From: Synchiropus splendidus
Lineage: Eukaryota > Chordata > Actinopteri > Syngnathiformes > Callionymidae
Direction: 5' to 3'
Length of the DNA stretch: 64,000 bases
Assembly (NCBI RefSeq): GCF_027744825.2
Contig: NW_026527055.1
Location: 744,001 to 808,000, forward strand
This document shows, in pieces, positions 46,007 through 59,379 of the stretch. Position numbers and translations under genes: made by a program. Every line of letters begins with the position of its first letter. Position 1 is the first letter of the stretch. The notes beneath the pieces are model-generated. The model was given only the letters and a program-made list of their open reading frames with translations. It made no database searches and was not told the DNA's origin.

Positions 46007-49000
46007 CTGAGGGAGTGGATTCATAAAGACAACTGCAGAGTTCAGCTTCACACTTGAGTGTCTCGACACCAGCAACTGAAAAGAACATTGTGTTTGCCAT
46101 TTGTCTATTGCTATTGAGACGGATGAGCTAGGACTTTGATTTTGGGAAGTTCAGAACCTTTCTTAATGGAAACTGGGAGAAAAGAGATAAATCACTTGTC
46201 AAAGGGATCAAATGGTGCTATTCATCACTCACAGAACAGCCAAACTTTACATTTCAATTAGCAAAAGACACATTTGTGTGATTGATTACTATTGCAGTGA
46301 AGGAGCCACAACGGCGTGCGTGTCTTGCCAAAATATGACGACGACGGTTCCAGTCACACCAGTGAAGTCAAGGCTTTCACTCTGGTTAAAGCGGATCTGG
46401 GACTGGGGTCGACGCCCAACACTGGAACTGGATGATGTTTAATGCTGTGTTTTCTAGTTTCTGTTCCTAACGTTAATTATTTAAAAGCATAGAGCAATAA
46501 ATGTCTGATAATGAATTTTCTCCAGCTTCCCAAATTTATGAAGTGTCAGTTTGAAATACTTAATTATTAAATATTAAATCATACGACTATAATAGTAATG
46601 TTCTTATTATGAAAATGGCCTTTTTGATTACCTCTCATACTAACACTTCCTTTTCTTCTGCTATTTAAAAAGAACCATATACAAAATAACCTTTCGAGAC
46701 TTTTTAGAAACTTGTGAAAGAAACAACGCTGTGCACACAGCACTGAACCAAACAAAAACAGACACAAAAGAATCATACCAACAGCAGGAGAGGACCAAAG
46801 ACTCATCATGCAGCGAGTCAGGTTAGTTCTGTTCACGGGCTGGAGCGCCATAGGTTTGAGAGGGGGAGCACACAGGTCAGACATCGACAGCTCAGCGGGA
46901 GGCATTTGGGATGATGACAAATCTAGAGCACAGGAAGTAAAAATTAAAATCCCTGAGAAGGGATAAAAGAATTTACAAGTTCCTGAAATTTGAACTTCTC
47001 AACTATAATTGAGGCACTTCAGACGAGGCAACGCTTAGCCGTGAAACAGTAAATAAATTGAATTCATCCAAGGCTGCAACCCAGTTTGACCAATTGGTTC
47101 AGTGGGAAAGGGGAAGAGTGAGGTAGAGAGAATGGACTGTGTTTAGCAAGTGTAAAGGGTGTGCAGGGCCTGAGAGAACGCTCAGGTTTATAAACAAGCT
47201 TTAACAACATACCCGAGTCCTCACACACGTCCAGATCAATCCTGGATGATGGTCCACTCAGACAGACATCAAACCTGGAAGCAAATGAATTGTTAAAAAA
47301 AATAAGATAAAATGAAAAGCATGAGTTAGTAATGAAGACTGAGCGCTTGCTTACGTGCTGTTCAGCCCCTCATGGCCTGAGCTCTCATCCTGCATAATGA
47401 CTTTGCATGCACTCCAGCCATTCTTCTGTATGAGTGTAACTTTGGAGCCTGAAGCAGGCAACTCAGCTTCATCTTGGTATCTGCTGTAAAACAATGACTA
47501 ATATTGGCTAAATGAAGAAACAAACAAAAGAGGATGTTTTGCTCCTACTGTCTCTGATGTGCTCCACTGGGGGTCTTCGTGGTTGATTTGGGGATTGATT
47601 TAAGGGTTTTCCTGCTTTGGTTCAAGCGAGACACAAGAGCTCCCCCAACAGGCTTTGATGCTCTTCTACGACTCTTAACAGTCAGATGTCCAGATCCTCC
47701 AATTTTTTTGGGATGAGCTTCTCTTTCTTTTGAAGGTTTAATTGTAGTGGACGACGGCAGATCAGGTGGCAACGTCTCTGCTTCCTCTAAGGCGTCAACT
47801 TTCCACCATTCACCCAGAGGTTTCCTTCTGCGTTTATCTCTGCTTGGTGATAAAAGCTGATGAGAGTTGGCTTCTTGGTGTCCTGTGAAAATGAACAAAT
47901 GTTACCGTCTTGTTTTGAAAAATACAAAAATACCCAGGCACAAAGTGTGAAACCTCCATCATCCTTTGTGGCCCACAGGTTAAAGGAGCGCTTAATGCTG
48001 AACATGCATTTCCTCCCATGTACATACAATCAAAAACTTGCTTCCTCAGCAACCAAAATCTAACTGCAGATCACCGTCTCTCTGCCGAGCTAATGGTAAA
48101 TACAAATACAAACTAAACACAACTAAATGAAACAACAGGTGCAGGACAAAGCCAGTTCTAAGAAGAACAAAATGAATATGCTAAAAAGCTAGAAAAAAAT
48201 GAATAAGCAATTATTTTAATGAAAATGTACTGTGTGTGTGATAATAATAATACAAATACAACAAATTATTCGACTACAACTACGACTAAAAATAATAATG
48301 CGTTTAACTTACCCAAGTGTGTGCTGTGGTCAGATGGCTGTGAGGGGCTTGGTAGTACGAGATATTTTTGTTCCTGGACTCGATCCTGAATCAGTGAATT
48401 CTTGATTCTTTTGTTTTTACTTCTTTTATTATCCTTTTTATCACAACTCAGATTCTCTGAAACGGTTCCATTTTTCCCCCTCTTCAAGACAGCTTGAGAT
48501 TTTTTCACAGGTGAACTAGGTTTGGCTGTGTTTTGTTTAGACATTGCAACCGGCGATTCATCTTTGGATTCTGGCTCTGGGGTATCCTGAGGTGAAGCCA
48601 ACCAAAACTCTTTGGGAGGATTTCCTTTCCTCTTCCCAAGGATTTGACAACTCTCAATGTGATTTCCATCTGGAGCAGATGATGACTTGGTTGGTCTTCC
48701 ACCTTTGTTTGTCGGGGATATCATGAGCTCCTCCTCTGTTTAAAATAAAAAGGTAAACAAAAGAATTACATCAACAACAAAGTACTGCATTTGTACCTTT
48801 TAGAATGGTTTCTCCTTTATTGTTTTTATCACCGATTTGGTGACTGAGTTGTTAAGTGGTACGATTCAAGTTAAAAGTAGGGCTGAACGATTAATTGGAT
48901 TTGCGATTATACCGCAGTATGATAAAACGTGATTTTCTAACCGTAAGGCTGCAATTTGACTGGTCATGTGACTTTCACGTTGGTGGTGCAGCGCAACGGT

Positions 49001-52000
49001 GAGCTTTAGCCATTGAGCTGTAAATTACGGCTTTAGCCTATGAAGGTAAAATGGGTGCAAAAGTGGCACATACCCGTAACACAAGACTCGTATCCATGTG
49101 TCAGAGGCACATACGCGTAACTGCCGTTTTGCATCTGTAAACCCCGTGGCACGTGCGTGTAAAAAGAGTTACATTCATACAAACACGAAAAGTAATTTCG
49201 CCTTCATTTTCTAAGTGCACAGATACAAGTAGCTAAACACGAGCTCTTGCAAATGCAATTGTGACACATTGCCAAGTTTTCCACCTCAACAACAGCCAAA
49301 ACGGGTGCATAAGTTCCACATACTCGTAAAACACGATTCATATGAGCGTGTACCCTTTTGCACCTCTTCTCGCACCTGTAAATAAAACTGATGCGCTCTC
49401 GTAGAAGTGGCGGCAATATGTGCCTGTTACTCCATGCGCATTTCCGGTAGTCATGTGACGTCTATTGTCCAATCGGCTATTTTTTTATTACTAATTATGT
49501 TTATGTTCAGACAGTGCTTAAAACGTGCAATCTACGTTTACATGAAGAGTTGGACGTGTTAGAGTGGTAAAGCCACATATTGGTTTCCGTTATTGTTGTA
49601 ATATGCACTTTAGTTTGTGTGATTTATCAGTTTAGTAAGTCTACAGTTGAAACTGAAGTAGACAAATAAACCATCTTTCATTTTAATTCATGCTTCATTT
49701 GCCTTTATCTTAACATAAGAATAGCCTATAAGGAAGAACAATTATATATACTGAATCACATGTGGTTTATTACAATACAGATTGATTTATTAGTTGTGTT
49801 TGCTGTAAAATACATGAGAAGAGGACCTCAAACAATCGCACATTTAATCGCAATCGCAATATTGAGAGAAAAAAAACGCAATTAGATTATTTTCCAAAAT
49901 CGTTCAGCCCTAGTTAAAAGTGCTTATGTGTTTTACAAATATATTTACAAGTAAGATCCGACTTACAACCTGCTCGACTTACGTCCACCCACACGCATGA
50001 CCACAGCCAGCAGATGCTTATTTAATTTTTTTATTCAATGTCTGGCACCGCAACCTGTTGCAGCCCGGCATCGTGTACGACAGTTACGGCAGCACAGTAT
50101 CCCAGCATAGCGTTGGCCATTTTGAATGGCATTCGACTTACGTCCAATCTGACTTACAACCGGTTGGTCGGAACCGATCCCGGTCATAAGTCGGATGTTA
50201 CTTGTATTACATTTTGGTGGTTGTAAAAATGACTTTAAACTAACACTTTAAAGCAGATGGTGAATGGCGGGTAAAACATTTCAATTCTGTCATACGTGCT
50301 CTGCCGTCTAACGGGATTCGCTATTGGTTGCATCGCTTGTATTCATAGAACTGAAGTTACAATAGGTAACTCAGCATGTCTTTTACCAGAATGACACAAA
50401 ATAACATTCTTACCCGAACAGAATCCAGGTCTTCTCGATGCATGCCACTCTGTGGATCATGATTGTTTCCCACAGCGTCGTCAGAGATATTTTTTTCTCC
50501 TTCAAATGTGTGTTTTTCTTTCCGTGTCTTTGTCAATGACTCATTTGTGTGTGTCACTTTCATTTTAGCTAATTTCTTGGTCTCTGGGGAGTGCACTTTG
50601 TCTCGCTTGCCACCAACGGGATCTTCCACTGTTTTAGTCTCTTTAGAGGACGTCTTCATGAGGGGTTGTTTTTGCTTCTTATTTGGTTTGTCATTGTTAA
50701 CAATAACATCATCAACACTTTCCACTGGAGTAGATTGCCTCTGACAATTTTTCCTTCCTTTTCAGACTATGCATGACCGCCTTAGGGGCCTCTTCCTTTG
50801 GTGCAGTCTCTGGCGAACTCCTTCTTTCAACTGTGCTGTGTTTTTCTTTGGGATGGTAATCCAAAGTGGATCATCTAGATCCAGAATCAAAAAATCATCA
50901 TCAGGCTCAGGTCTGGGCTGTGGTGGTATTTTCACAGGTGTCAACTGCTTCCTCGACCTGAGAAAAAAATACATGCTTAAAACCCAAAGCATCTATATTA
51001 AATACAAATGCTTATATTTCATGCGCAAATATTTTGGGACTTGAACATTTCCAAGGAAATAAATTGCATGACATCATATAGATTATAATCTTCTCCAAAT
51101 CCGGACAACTCACCCCTACTCTGAAAGACAATGTCTGAATAAGGTCACATGTTTTAAGCCCTGCAAGTCTACGATGTATATGTTCAAGAACACACCTTTG
51201 ATACGTTCATACAACACTACCTTCAAATGTCACAACAGCAATCAATTTAAGTTGCTCTAACTCAAACGTACCTTGTCATTTTGGTCTGTCCAACTTCTTT
51301 GAGTTTCTGTAGAAAGGGAGTTGTTTCTCTTCCTAGATGCGATGTCTTCACAGGTGTTTTCTCGATGCTCAGGCTCTTGGACTCTTCTGAACTTGGCCCA
51401 CTGAAAAAAAAAATGAGTACAATAATTTGTTTTTATGGTCATTACAGAATCTGTTAGAATATCACCTCATAGACGGACACAGATTTAAAATAAATATAAC
51501 TTGTAAAGCAACCACAATGACAACGATATTTGGTATTAGACAGTCATTTACCTTTCTGTTTTTGTTGATAGGGACTTTTATTGATTTTCGGATGTTTCTT
51601 GTTGGACCACGGGAGTTTCAGTCCTGCAGAGGAATACACACAAATGTCCAGAACACAACCTCAGATAACAAAAAAACACTATCACTGAAATAGAAAACAA
51701 AGAGATTGCTGCCTTGTTCTTTTGACATAAAAGCATAAAAGCGTGATATGAGTAAGAGCAATTTACCATTTTATATACCACTCAACCTGCTAAATTGAAG
51801 AGCAGTCTCCTTAAAAGTTTACTACAAGATGTCCACATTTGGGTGATGGTGTTGTAATAATTGAAATTCAATTGATGGATTTGACAGTGTGCACTAAATC
51901 ATGAAAAATACCACTTTTCCACGTTCCACAGTTTTCTTCTTGGCCTTTTCTGGAAAGAGTTTGAAATAATTAGAACCCACACACCGACGCATTTCCGCAG

Positions 52001-52475
52001 GAAATAAACGGAATGAAGAGAATGAAGACAGTAAAGTAATCTGCAAATACTCTTTAATTTAATACGCTTTAATTTAAATGAGTGAAATATGCATACAATG
52101 TGAAAACAGCAGGCACCGGAAATACAAAAACATATAGGGGAGCATAAAATATACCACTATATCAAGAATTGAAAAATAATAAATGCTACATATTACAGTA
52201 AGAAGTACAAGAGAATGTATCTGATATCAGCTCGTACATAAACATACTGACCACACTGTAAAAAACGGCCTTCCATTCTCGTAGAAGCCACAAAACACAC
52301 AAAAGCAAACTGTACTTAAGCTGTAAGCAAGGGACTGGATGACGATGACTTTTTTTCCTTCTTGTTGACATTTTCATCGTCGCGCAGTCGGACACGGTCA
52401 CTGTATTTACTCGTTTATGCACATAACACCAACTCGAAACAGTCACTTACCACTGAGGGGTATTTCTGTGCCATT
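45088..52475 (-). CDS. cenpc-like: CENP-C-like kinetochore protein gene (about 14 exons)
   Basis: Exons with matching phases can be chained from 50957 to 45088: 50957-50414, 48733-48313, 47882-47549, 47483-47355, 47274-47213, 46922-46779, 46427-46358, 46006-45898, 45804-45714 and 45218-45088. The last three spell a small cupin (SGMFILGSYMKKPV, then CFIPGHSFIVPCGHTYSIHN and ALFFTRIQ) matching the dimerisation domain of Mif2/CENP-C. Two Trp motifs, NPPKEFWLASP and RRRKPLGEWWKVD, resemble the central nucleosome-binding motifs. DDDFLILD and WITIPKK also fit the family. CENP-C links centromeric nucleosomes to the kinetochore. The usual Arg-rich CENP-C motif is not obvious. The name rests on motif memory; a divergent paralogue is possible. 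Confidence 0.6.
48878..49912. mobile_element. hAT-type non-autonomous element in CENP-C-like intron
   Basis: 1035 bp with inverted ends tagggctgaacgatt (left; the right end is its exact complement over 15 bp). It is flanked by identical 8-bp duplications gttaaaag (48870-48877 and 49913-49920). Eight-base duplications and TAGGG ends fit hAT. No transposase is encoded. The subterminal regions have repeated aatcgcaatcgcaat, and the interior has imperfect repeats around gtgcaaaagtggcacatac and gtgcataagttccacatac. Confidence 0.88.
49948..50204. mobile_element. Tc1/mariner-type miniature element in the same intron
   Basis: 257 bp between TA dinucleotides (49946-49947 and 50205-50206). Ends are caagtaagatccgacttac and, on the complement, caagtaacatccgacttat, a near-perfect inverted repeat of about 22 bp. 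Internal copies of cgacttacgtcca repeat the terminal motif. No open frame of note. TA duplication points to a Tc1/mariner-mobilised MITE. Confidence 0.75.
50414..50957 (-). CDS. CENP-C-like exon with an apparent reading-frame defect
   Basis: A 544-bp exon bounded by ttctcag and gtaaga. It opens with SRKQLTPVKIPPQPRPEPDD, DDDFLILDLDDP and WITIPKK. In the same frame a TGA lies at 50762-50764. From just after WITIPKK a different frame reads a family-like acidic/Ser-rich stretch (ERRSSPETAPKEEAPKAVMH) until about 50730, after which the first frame resumes (STPVESVDDVIVNNDKP) to the donor. The pattern is a one-base loss in an A run near 50842 compensated about 110 bp later. It could be a sequencing error pair, a real compensated shift, or early pseudogenisation. 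Confidence 0.6.
51272..52475 (-). CDS. 5' exons of the CENP-C-like gene (tentative)
   Basis: Candidate first exon 52475-52452 (MAQKYPSV, followed by gtaagt). Candidate small exon 51949 to about 51912 after acceptor ctctttccag. Exon 51623-51552 (KLPWSNKKHPKINKSPYQQK) and exon 51386-51272 (EESKSLSIEKTPVKTS and FLQKLKEVGQTKMTR), each with consensus splice sites. The first two exons do not join the third in phase with any donor I can see, so the true start may differ or an exon is missed. The fourth joins 50957-50414 in phase. Confidence 0.4.
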
Positions 52476-54322
<1,847 letters not shown>

Positions 54323-55279
54323 GAATGAAAATGCCATTCTGCTTTGGTGATATGTTATCATAGTTTTTGTCCATATTGCCAGCCAGTGCAAAGATCACAG
54401 CAGGGTATATGATGAGGACGTATCTCATGTGTTTTTCAAGTACTATGTTCTCCAAAAGAAACCTGGTCAAGTTACAAGAATAGTACGAAATAATTAACAC
54501 ATTTTAAATATAATACCCTTCCAAGATACTCAAAGTCAATGGTCAATGAACACAACAGTGGAAATAACGGCATGCAGACAAATCACCTTATACTGTAGAT
54601 GAAAGGCAATGGGTCGAAGAGACAACGCAGTTATAGTAGGCTAGCTCGTGCTCATGAATGAGCATGTACATTTTAAGTTGACATTACTTACCACACAAGT
54701 AACACACAGGCCAGGATTGAGTATGACACGGTTGCAGACAGGTTGAAGACAATTCAGCTTCATATTGGAGAACAATAGCCAGGTTGATGAGGGTTGCAAG
54801 CGTTGTCCAGGTTGTGTAAATCGTAATTCCATTCTGAACCTGTGAAAAATCGAGAATTTGTTGTTTAAGCTTATGTTCCCAATGTTGAAACATGGCAATC
54901 ATCACCTCAACCTATACATTTCTAAAATGTTGTATCAGTATCATCCTTATCATAAGCCATCATACTCACAATGATACGCAGAAGCCACAGGTCCACCTTG
55001 TGGTATTTGTTGAGCCATGCTCCATAGGTTTTAAGTCCATGGCAGATGAAGAAGACCATTGAGTAGTTTGTGAGGATGACCAGGATGAGAAACACCAGGG
55101 CAGCATTCATTATTCTGTTGCGTTGAAGAAAACAACACAAACTATTGTGATGCCTTTACTGTGTTGAAACGTATCACTTTTTAGAAAAAGATGAGCTCAT
55201 CACCCTCGGTCCCAGACCAGCAGCTAGCCGATGTTAAAACAGATATTGAAGCACCAACTGATGATGACGCCATATGGCA

Positions 55280-58200
55280 GGACAGGAGGGCTGCAGTAGA
55301 ATCAGAATCAGAATCAGAATCAGAATGAGATTTATTGCCATGGTCAGTGGGGAGCCCACTGACTAGGAAAGTGTCTTGAAACAAAGTGCAACAAAAAACA
55401 AATAAAATAAAATAAAATAAAATAAATAGAATAACATAACAACAAGGCTGTTCACAAATTTAACAGTCTGATGGCCGAGGGGAAGAAGCTGTTCCTGTGA
55501 CGGGAGGTTCTGGTCTGGATGGACCGTAGCCTCCTGCCAGAGGGAAGAGGAACAAACAGTCCATGTCCAGGGTGAGAGGGGTCGGCTCTGATCCGACCTG
55601 CACATCTCTGGGTCCTAGAGGCATACAGGTCCTGAAGAGGTGGCAGGCTGCAACCGATCACCTTCTCAGCAGAACGTACGATGCGCTGCAGTCGGCTCTT
55701 GTCCCTGGAGGTGGCGCTGTTGTACCAGACGGTGATAGAGGAGGTGAGGATGGACTGGATGATGGCCGTGTAGAACTCCACCAGCAACTTCGTCGGCAGT
55801 CGTAGTTTCCGTAGCTGCCTCAGAAAGAACATTCTCTGCTGGGCCTTCCTGATGAGGGACCTGATGGTTGGCTCCCATTTGAGGTCCTCAGTGATGGTGG
55901 TTCCCAGGAAGCAGAAGGAGTCCACAATAGGAATGGCTAAACCAGCCAACATGAGAGGGGACAGAGAAACTGTTACTCTCCTGAAGTCTATGACGATCTC
56001 CACTGTCTTCTGGGCCTTGAGCTCCAGGTTGTTGTGGCTGCACCAGGACACTAGCCGCTCCACCTCCCTCCTGTAAGCCGACTCATCTCCATCTGAGATG
56101 AGCCCGATGATGGTGGTGTCATCCGCAAACTTGATCAGCTTCACGGACTCGTGGCTGGAGGTGCAGCAGTTAGTGTACAGAGAGAATAGCCATGGAGAGA
56201 GAACACAGCCCTGAGGAGACCCAATTTTGAGGGTCCGAGTGTCAGAGACAGTCGTCCCCAGCCGCACACGCTGACTTCGGCTGGTCAGGAAGTCTGTAAT
56301 CCATCTACAGAGGGAGTCAGGCACGTCGAGCTGGCCAAGCTTGTCTTCAAGCAGAGCTGGAAGAATTGTGTTAAAGGCAGAGCTTAAGTCCACAAACAGG
56401 ATCCTGGCATAGGTTCCTGGCCAGTCCAGATGGTCCAGAACGAAATGAAGGGCCTGGTTCACTGCATCGTCCACAGATCTGTTGGCTCTGTAGGCAAACT
56501 GCAATGAGTCCAGGAGAGAAGCAGTGATAGATTTCAGGTGAGAGAGAACCAGGCGCTCAAAGGACTTCATGACCACAGACGTCAGTGCCACCGGTCTGTA
56601 GTCATTCAGTCCTGTGATCCTGGCCTTCTTGGGAACAGGGATGATAGTGGAGGACTTAAAGCAGGCAGGTACATGACAGGACACCAAGGAAGCATTGAAG
56701 ATGTCCGTGAACACTGGAGCCAGCTCTGCAGCACAATGCTTTAGGATGGCAGGGGAAACTCTGTCCGGACCCGCCGCCTTCCGAAGGTTCAGCCTCCTGA
56801 ACTGAGTGACCACGTCCTGCTCCATGATGTCAAGAGAAAGAGGAAGAGGGGGGAGGTGAGAGGGTGCCTCATCAAAAGTGACTGTGATCTTTGCTGTCTC
56901 AGTGACATCGTTGGTCTTAGTAGTGTCACTAAGAGACAGCATAGTCCTTTGTTGTAAAGTGGAACATGGGGCTGGAGAGACCACAGAGGTGTTGGTGCAA
57001 AATGGCTGCTCAAAGCGACAATAGAAGTTGTTCAGGTCCTGTGCAAGAGCGAGGTTGTTCAGAGTGTGGGGGGCACGTGGCTTGTAGTTAGTGAGCACCT
57101 TGAGCCCTCTCCACACCGCAGCCGAGTCATTGGCTGAGAACTGCTGCGTGAGTTTGTCAGAGTATGCGGCCTTAGCTTTCTTCAGCTCCCTCTGAAACCG
57201 ATACTTCAGCTCTTTGTAGCAGTTCCTGTCCCCACTCTTGCGAGCTGCCTCCTTCTCCCGTCTGATCTGGCTGAGTTTAGTTGTGAACCAAGGTTTGTCA
57301 GTTGCATAACTCACCTTGGTGCGCGTTGGAACTATGCACTCTTCACAGTAGCTGATCCATGAAGTCACAGTGTCTGTATACTCTTCCAGATTGTTGGTGG
57401 CAGCCCTGAACACCTCCCAGTCTGTGGTCTCCATGCAAGACTGCAGCTCCTCTTTAGCTTCACTTGTCCAGATCTTCATGCTCCTCACAACAGGCTTTGC
57501 CAGCTTTAGCTTCTGCTTGTATGTGGGAACAAGATGAACCATCAAGTGTTCAGAGAGACCCAGTGCAGCTCGAGGGAGGGCGGTATAAGAGTTGCGGAGC
57601 GATGAGTAACAGTGATCCAGCACGCTCTGCTCTCTGGTGGGACATTTTACAACCTGCCTGTATCTGGGAAGCTCCTCACTCAGATTTGCCTTGTTGAAGT
57701 CACCAAGCACAATCACAGGACAGTCCGGGAAAGTTCGCTCCACATGCAGAACCTGATCCGCGAGCGCACTCTGAGCCTCACATACATCCGCGCTGGGCGG
57801 GATATATACGGCAGCCAGAATGAATGAAGCGAACTCACGTGGGGAGTAAAACGGCTTACAGTTGACGATCAGACATTCCAGAGAGGGAGAGCAGTGCTGA
57901 AAGATCATCGTCACGTCCGTACACCAGCGACTGTTGATGTAGAAACACAGTCCTCCGCCTCTGGTCTTGCCGGTGAGCTCCGGAACCCGGTCCGCGCGGT
58001 GAAGCTGGAAACCCTCCAGATGAAGCACAGTGTCCGGGATGAGATCGCTCAACCACGTCTCCATGAAACACAAAACACAAGAGGAGGAGAAGTCTCTGTT
58101 CCGTCTCAACATCAGCGCCAGTTCATCCATCTTATTGCTGAGCGAGCGGACGTTGGGGAGGGTTATCCTGGGAAGCGGAGTGCGCGATCCTCTTCGACGA

Positions 58201-58480
58201 AGGCGAACGAGCGCACCGGCACGTTTCCCTCTACTCCTCAGTTTCTTCCGCCCAGCCAAAAGATGAACTAACTCCGCAACTGACACCAAAAATACTGGTA
58301 GTAAGTCAGACGGAGTCATAGCCCTGATGTTCATCAATTGATCTCGTGTGTAAGAACACGCAGATGCTCCATCAAAACACAAAAATAAACAAAATAACAT
58401 GCACGATAATTCCAGGCCAGCCTTCCTCGGCGCCATCTTTGATACAATAGTAGACGTAGCCATAGCCGGTCCTGATTGAA
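55280..58480 (-). mobile_element. L2/CR1-type LINE copy 2, nearly full length
   Basis: The 3' end is at about 55300-55327 (TCAGAA repeats) with (AAAAT)n nearby. The single ORF spans 58463-55452. The 5' border is near 58480 and lacks an obvious duplication. It lies in intron 2 of the membrane-protein locus, in the same orientation. Copy 1 at 30065-32746 is highly similar. CR1/L2 elements end in short tandem repeats and not poly(A), as seen here. Confidence 0.88.
55452..58463 (-). CDS. L2/CR1 LINE ORF2: endonuclease and reverse transcriptase, 1003 aa
   Basis: Uninterrupted ORF. The N-terminal ~90 residues have a hydrophobic stretch and a basic run. The APE-type endonuclease spans about residues 95-330: [20 protein letters not shown] (Glu kept near 132), LGDFNKANL, and [11 protein letters not shown] near 303. 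RT spans about residues 545-850: [38 protein letters not shown] and [12 protein letters not shown] near 777, with both Asp intact. The C-terminus [20 protein letters not shown] is the usual end. The endonuclease box is Ser-Glu-His, while copy 1 has the catalytic Ser-Asp-His. Target-primed reverse transcription is the known role. Confidence 0.9.
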   Translation of the reverse strand: MATSTIVSKMAPRKAGLELSCMLFCLFLCFDGASACSYTRDQLMNIRAMTPSDLLPVFLVSVAELVHLLAGRKKLRSRGKRAGALVRLRRRGSRTPLPRITLPNVRSLSNKMDELALMLRRNRDFSSSCVLCFMETWLSDLIPDTVLHLEGFQLHRADRVPELTGKTRGGGLCFYINSRWCTDVTMIFQHCSPSLECLIVNCKPFYSPREFASFILAAVYIPPSADVCEAQSALADQVLHVERTFPDCPVIVLGDFNKANLSEELPRYRQVVKCPTREQSVLDHCYSSLRNSYTALPRAALGLSEHLMVHLVPTYKQKLKLAKPVVRSMKIWTSEAKEELQSCMETTDWEVFRAATNNLEEYTDTVTSWISYCEECIVPTRTKVSYATDKPWFTTKLSQIRREKEAARKSGDRNCYKELKYRFQRELKKAKAAYSDKLTQQFSANDSAAVWRGLKVLTNYKPRAPHTLNNLALAQDLNNFYCRFEQPFCTNTSVVSPAPCSTLQQRTMLSLSDTTKTNDVTETAKITVTFDEAPSHLPPLPLSLDIMEQDVVTQFRRLNLRKAAGPDRVSPAILKHCAAELAPVFTDIFNASLVSCHVPACFKSSTIIPVPKKARITGLNDYRPVALTSVVMKSFERLVLSHLKSITASLLDSLQFAYRANRSVDDAVNQALHFVLDHLDWPGTYARILFVDLSSAFNTILPALLEDKLGQLDVPDSLCRWITDFLTSRSQRVRLGTTVSDTRTLKIGSPQGCVLSPWLFSLYTNCCTSSHESVKLIKFADDTTIIGLISDGDESAYRREVERLVSWCSHNNLELKAQKTVEIVIDFRRVTVSLSPLMLAGLAIPIVDSFCFLGTTITEDLKWEPTIRSLIRKAQQRMFFLRQLRKLRLPTKLLVEFYTAIIQSILTSSITVWYNSATSRDKSRLQRIVRSAEKVIGCSLPPLQDLYASRTQRCAGRIRADPSHPGHGLFVPLPSGRRLRSIQTRTSRHRNSFFPSAIRLLNL

Positions 58481-59379
58481 TGGAAAAAAAGTCAAGAAAA
58501 TTGACTGTTAACTATTTACACCTTTTTAATACATTGGTTACCATTGTACAAATTACTACACAAAATAAAATGAAACAAAAATGATGAAAGACCTGAATTA
58601 ATGCCTCTCTATTTTTAACTGCTCATACATAGGTGGGCACTTGAATAAATCTCTCATGGATCGAATGTGGAAGGATATCAGCTTGCAGGAAACCATTTGA
58701 CCAACTGCAGAAGAACTTACGACTGTTTCGCTGTCTATGAAGCAAATCATGCTATCATGCTGTCATAACAATGGTATATAAGGGATGCTGATCTCTCTCT
58801 GTGCAACCAGTGGACCAGCAATCTGCTCCCTGCTTCTTGCTGGGATGGGCTTTTTGGAACTATAATCTTAATTGGATAGGAAATTCTTTCTTTTCCTTTA
58901 GTCCAAAAACATTGACATAAAGTTATATCATCAGTACTGATGTGAAATCATATTATCTATTTATGAAAGCAAGAAAACAACAGTGCAAGGCATCCATATT
59001 TTGGGAGTGGCTTGTGCACTGTTCTGCTATTCAACAAGGGGAGAAAATAACTTGCTTTCTGCAAAGGCCTGCTACGATGTAGATAAACGTCAGCAGAAGT
59101 CAGACGTAGATGACGCTCCAGATGTTAAAGGCCCAACCTGAAGGAGTGATCTCGGTGTGGAACACCTCCGACACGTTGGCAGTGGTTGTTGTGTACGGAC
59201 CTATAGCAATTCATCTTAATAATGGTGTCGTAATTTCATCCATCGCCTCTTCTTTATTTGAATGGTTAGTTTGACGTATCTGTTCCCACCGCAGCCAGGG
59301 CGTTGAACACCAAACTTACTGCAAAGAAGATGACAGACACCACGATTGCTGCCAGTCGGCCAGGATCATGACTCGCCAT

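Larger units (their letters stand above)
54323..59379 (-). pseudogene. Multi-pass membrane protein locus (TspO/MBR-like motif), five exons, likely dead
   Basis: Exons on the minus strand: 59379-59280 (MASHDPGRLAAIVVSVIFFA, first membrane helix), 59200-59056 (TEITPSGWAFNIWSVIYV), 55114-54970 (NAALVFLILVILTNYSMVFF), 54839-54692 (NGITIYTTWTTLATLINLAI) and 54462-54323 (RYVLIIYPAVIFALAGNMDK). The Trp-rich motif in exon 2 recalls TspO/MBR-type proteins, but the family is not certain. Phases agree across junctions except for three lesions: donor at 59279-59278 is AT not GT, a TGA replaces a conserved Trp-type position in exon 2, and one base is missing in exon 4. Intron 2 starts with GC (gcaagt) and holds an L2 LINE. 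The last exon was not found. Confidence 0.65.

Noticed and set aside
46318..46442. A plus-strand exon with WLKRIWDWGRRP.
   Set aside because: The minus strand carries an exon that joins in phase with the CENP-C-like gene; the plus frame has no splice support.
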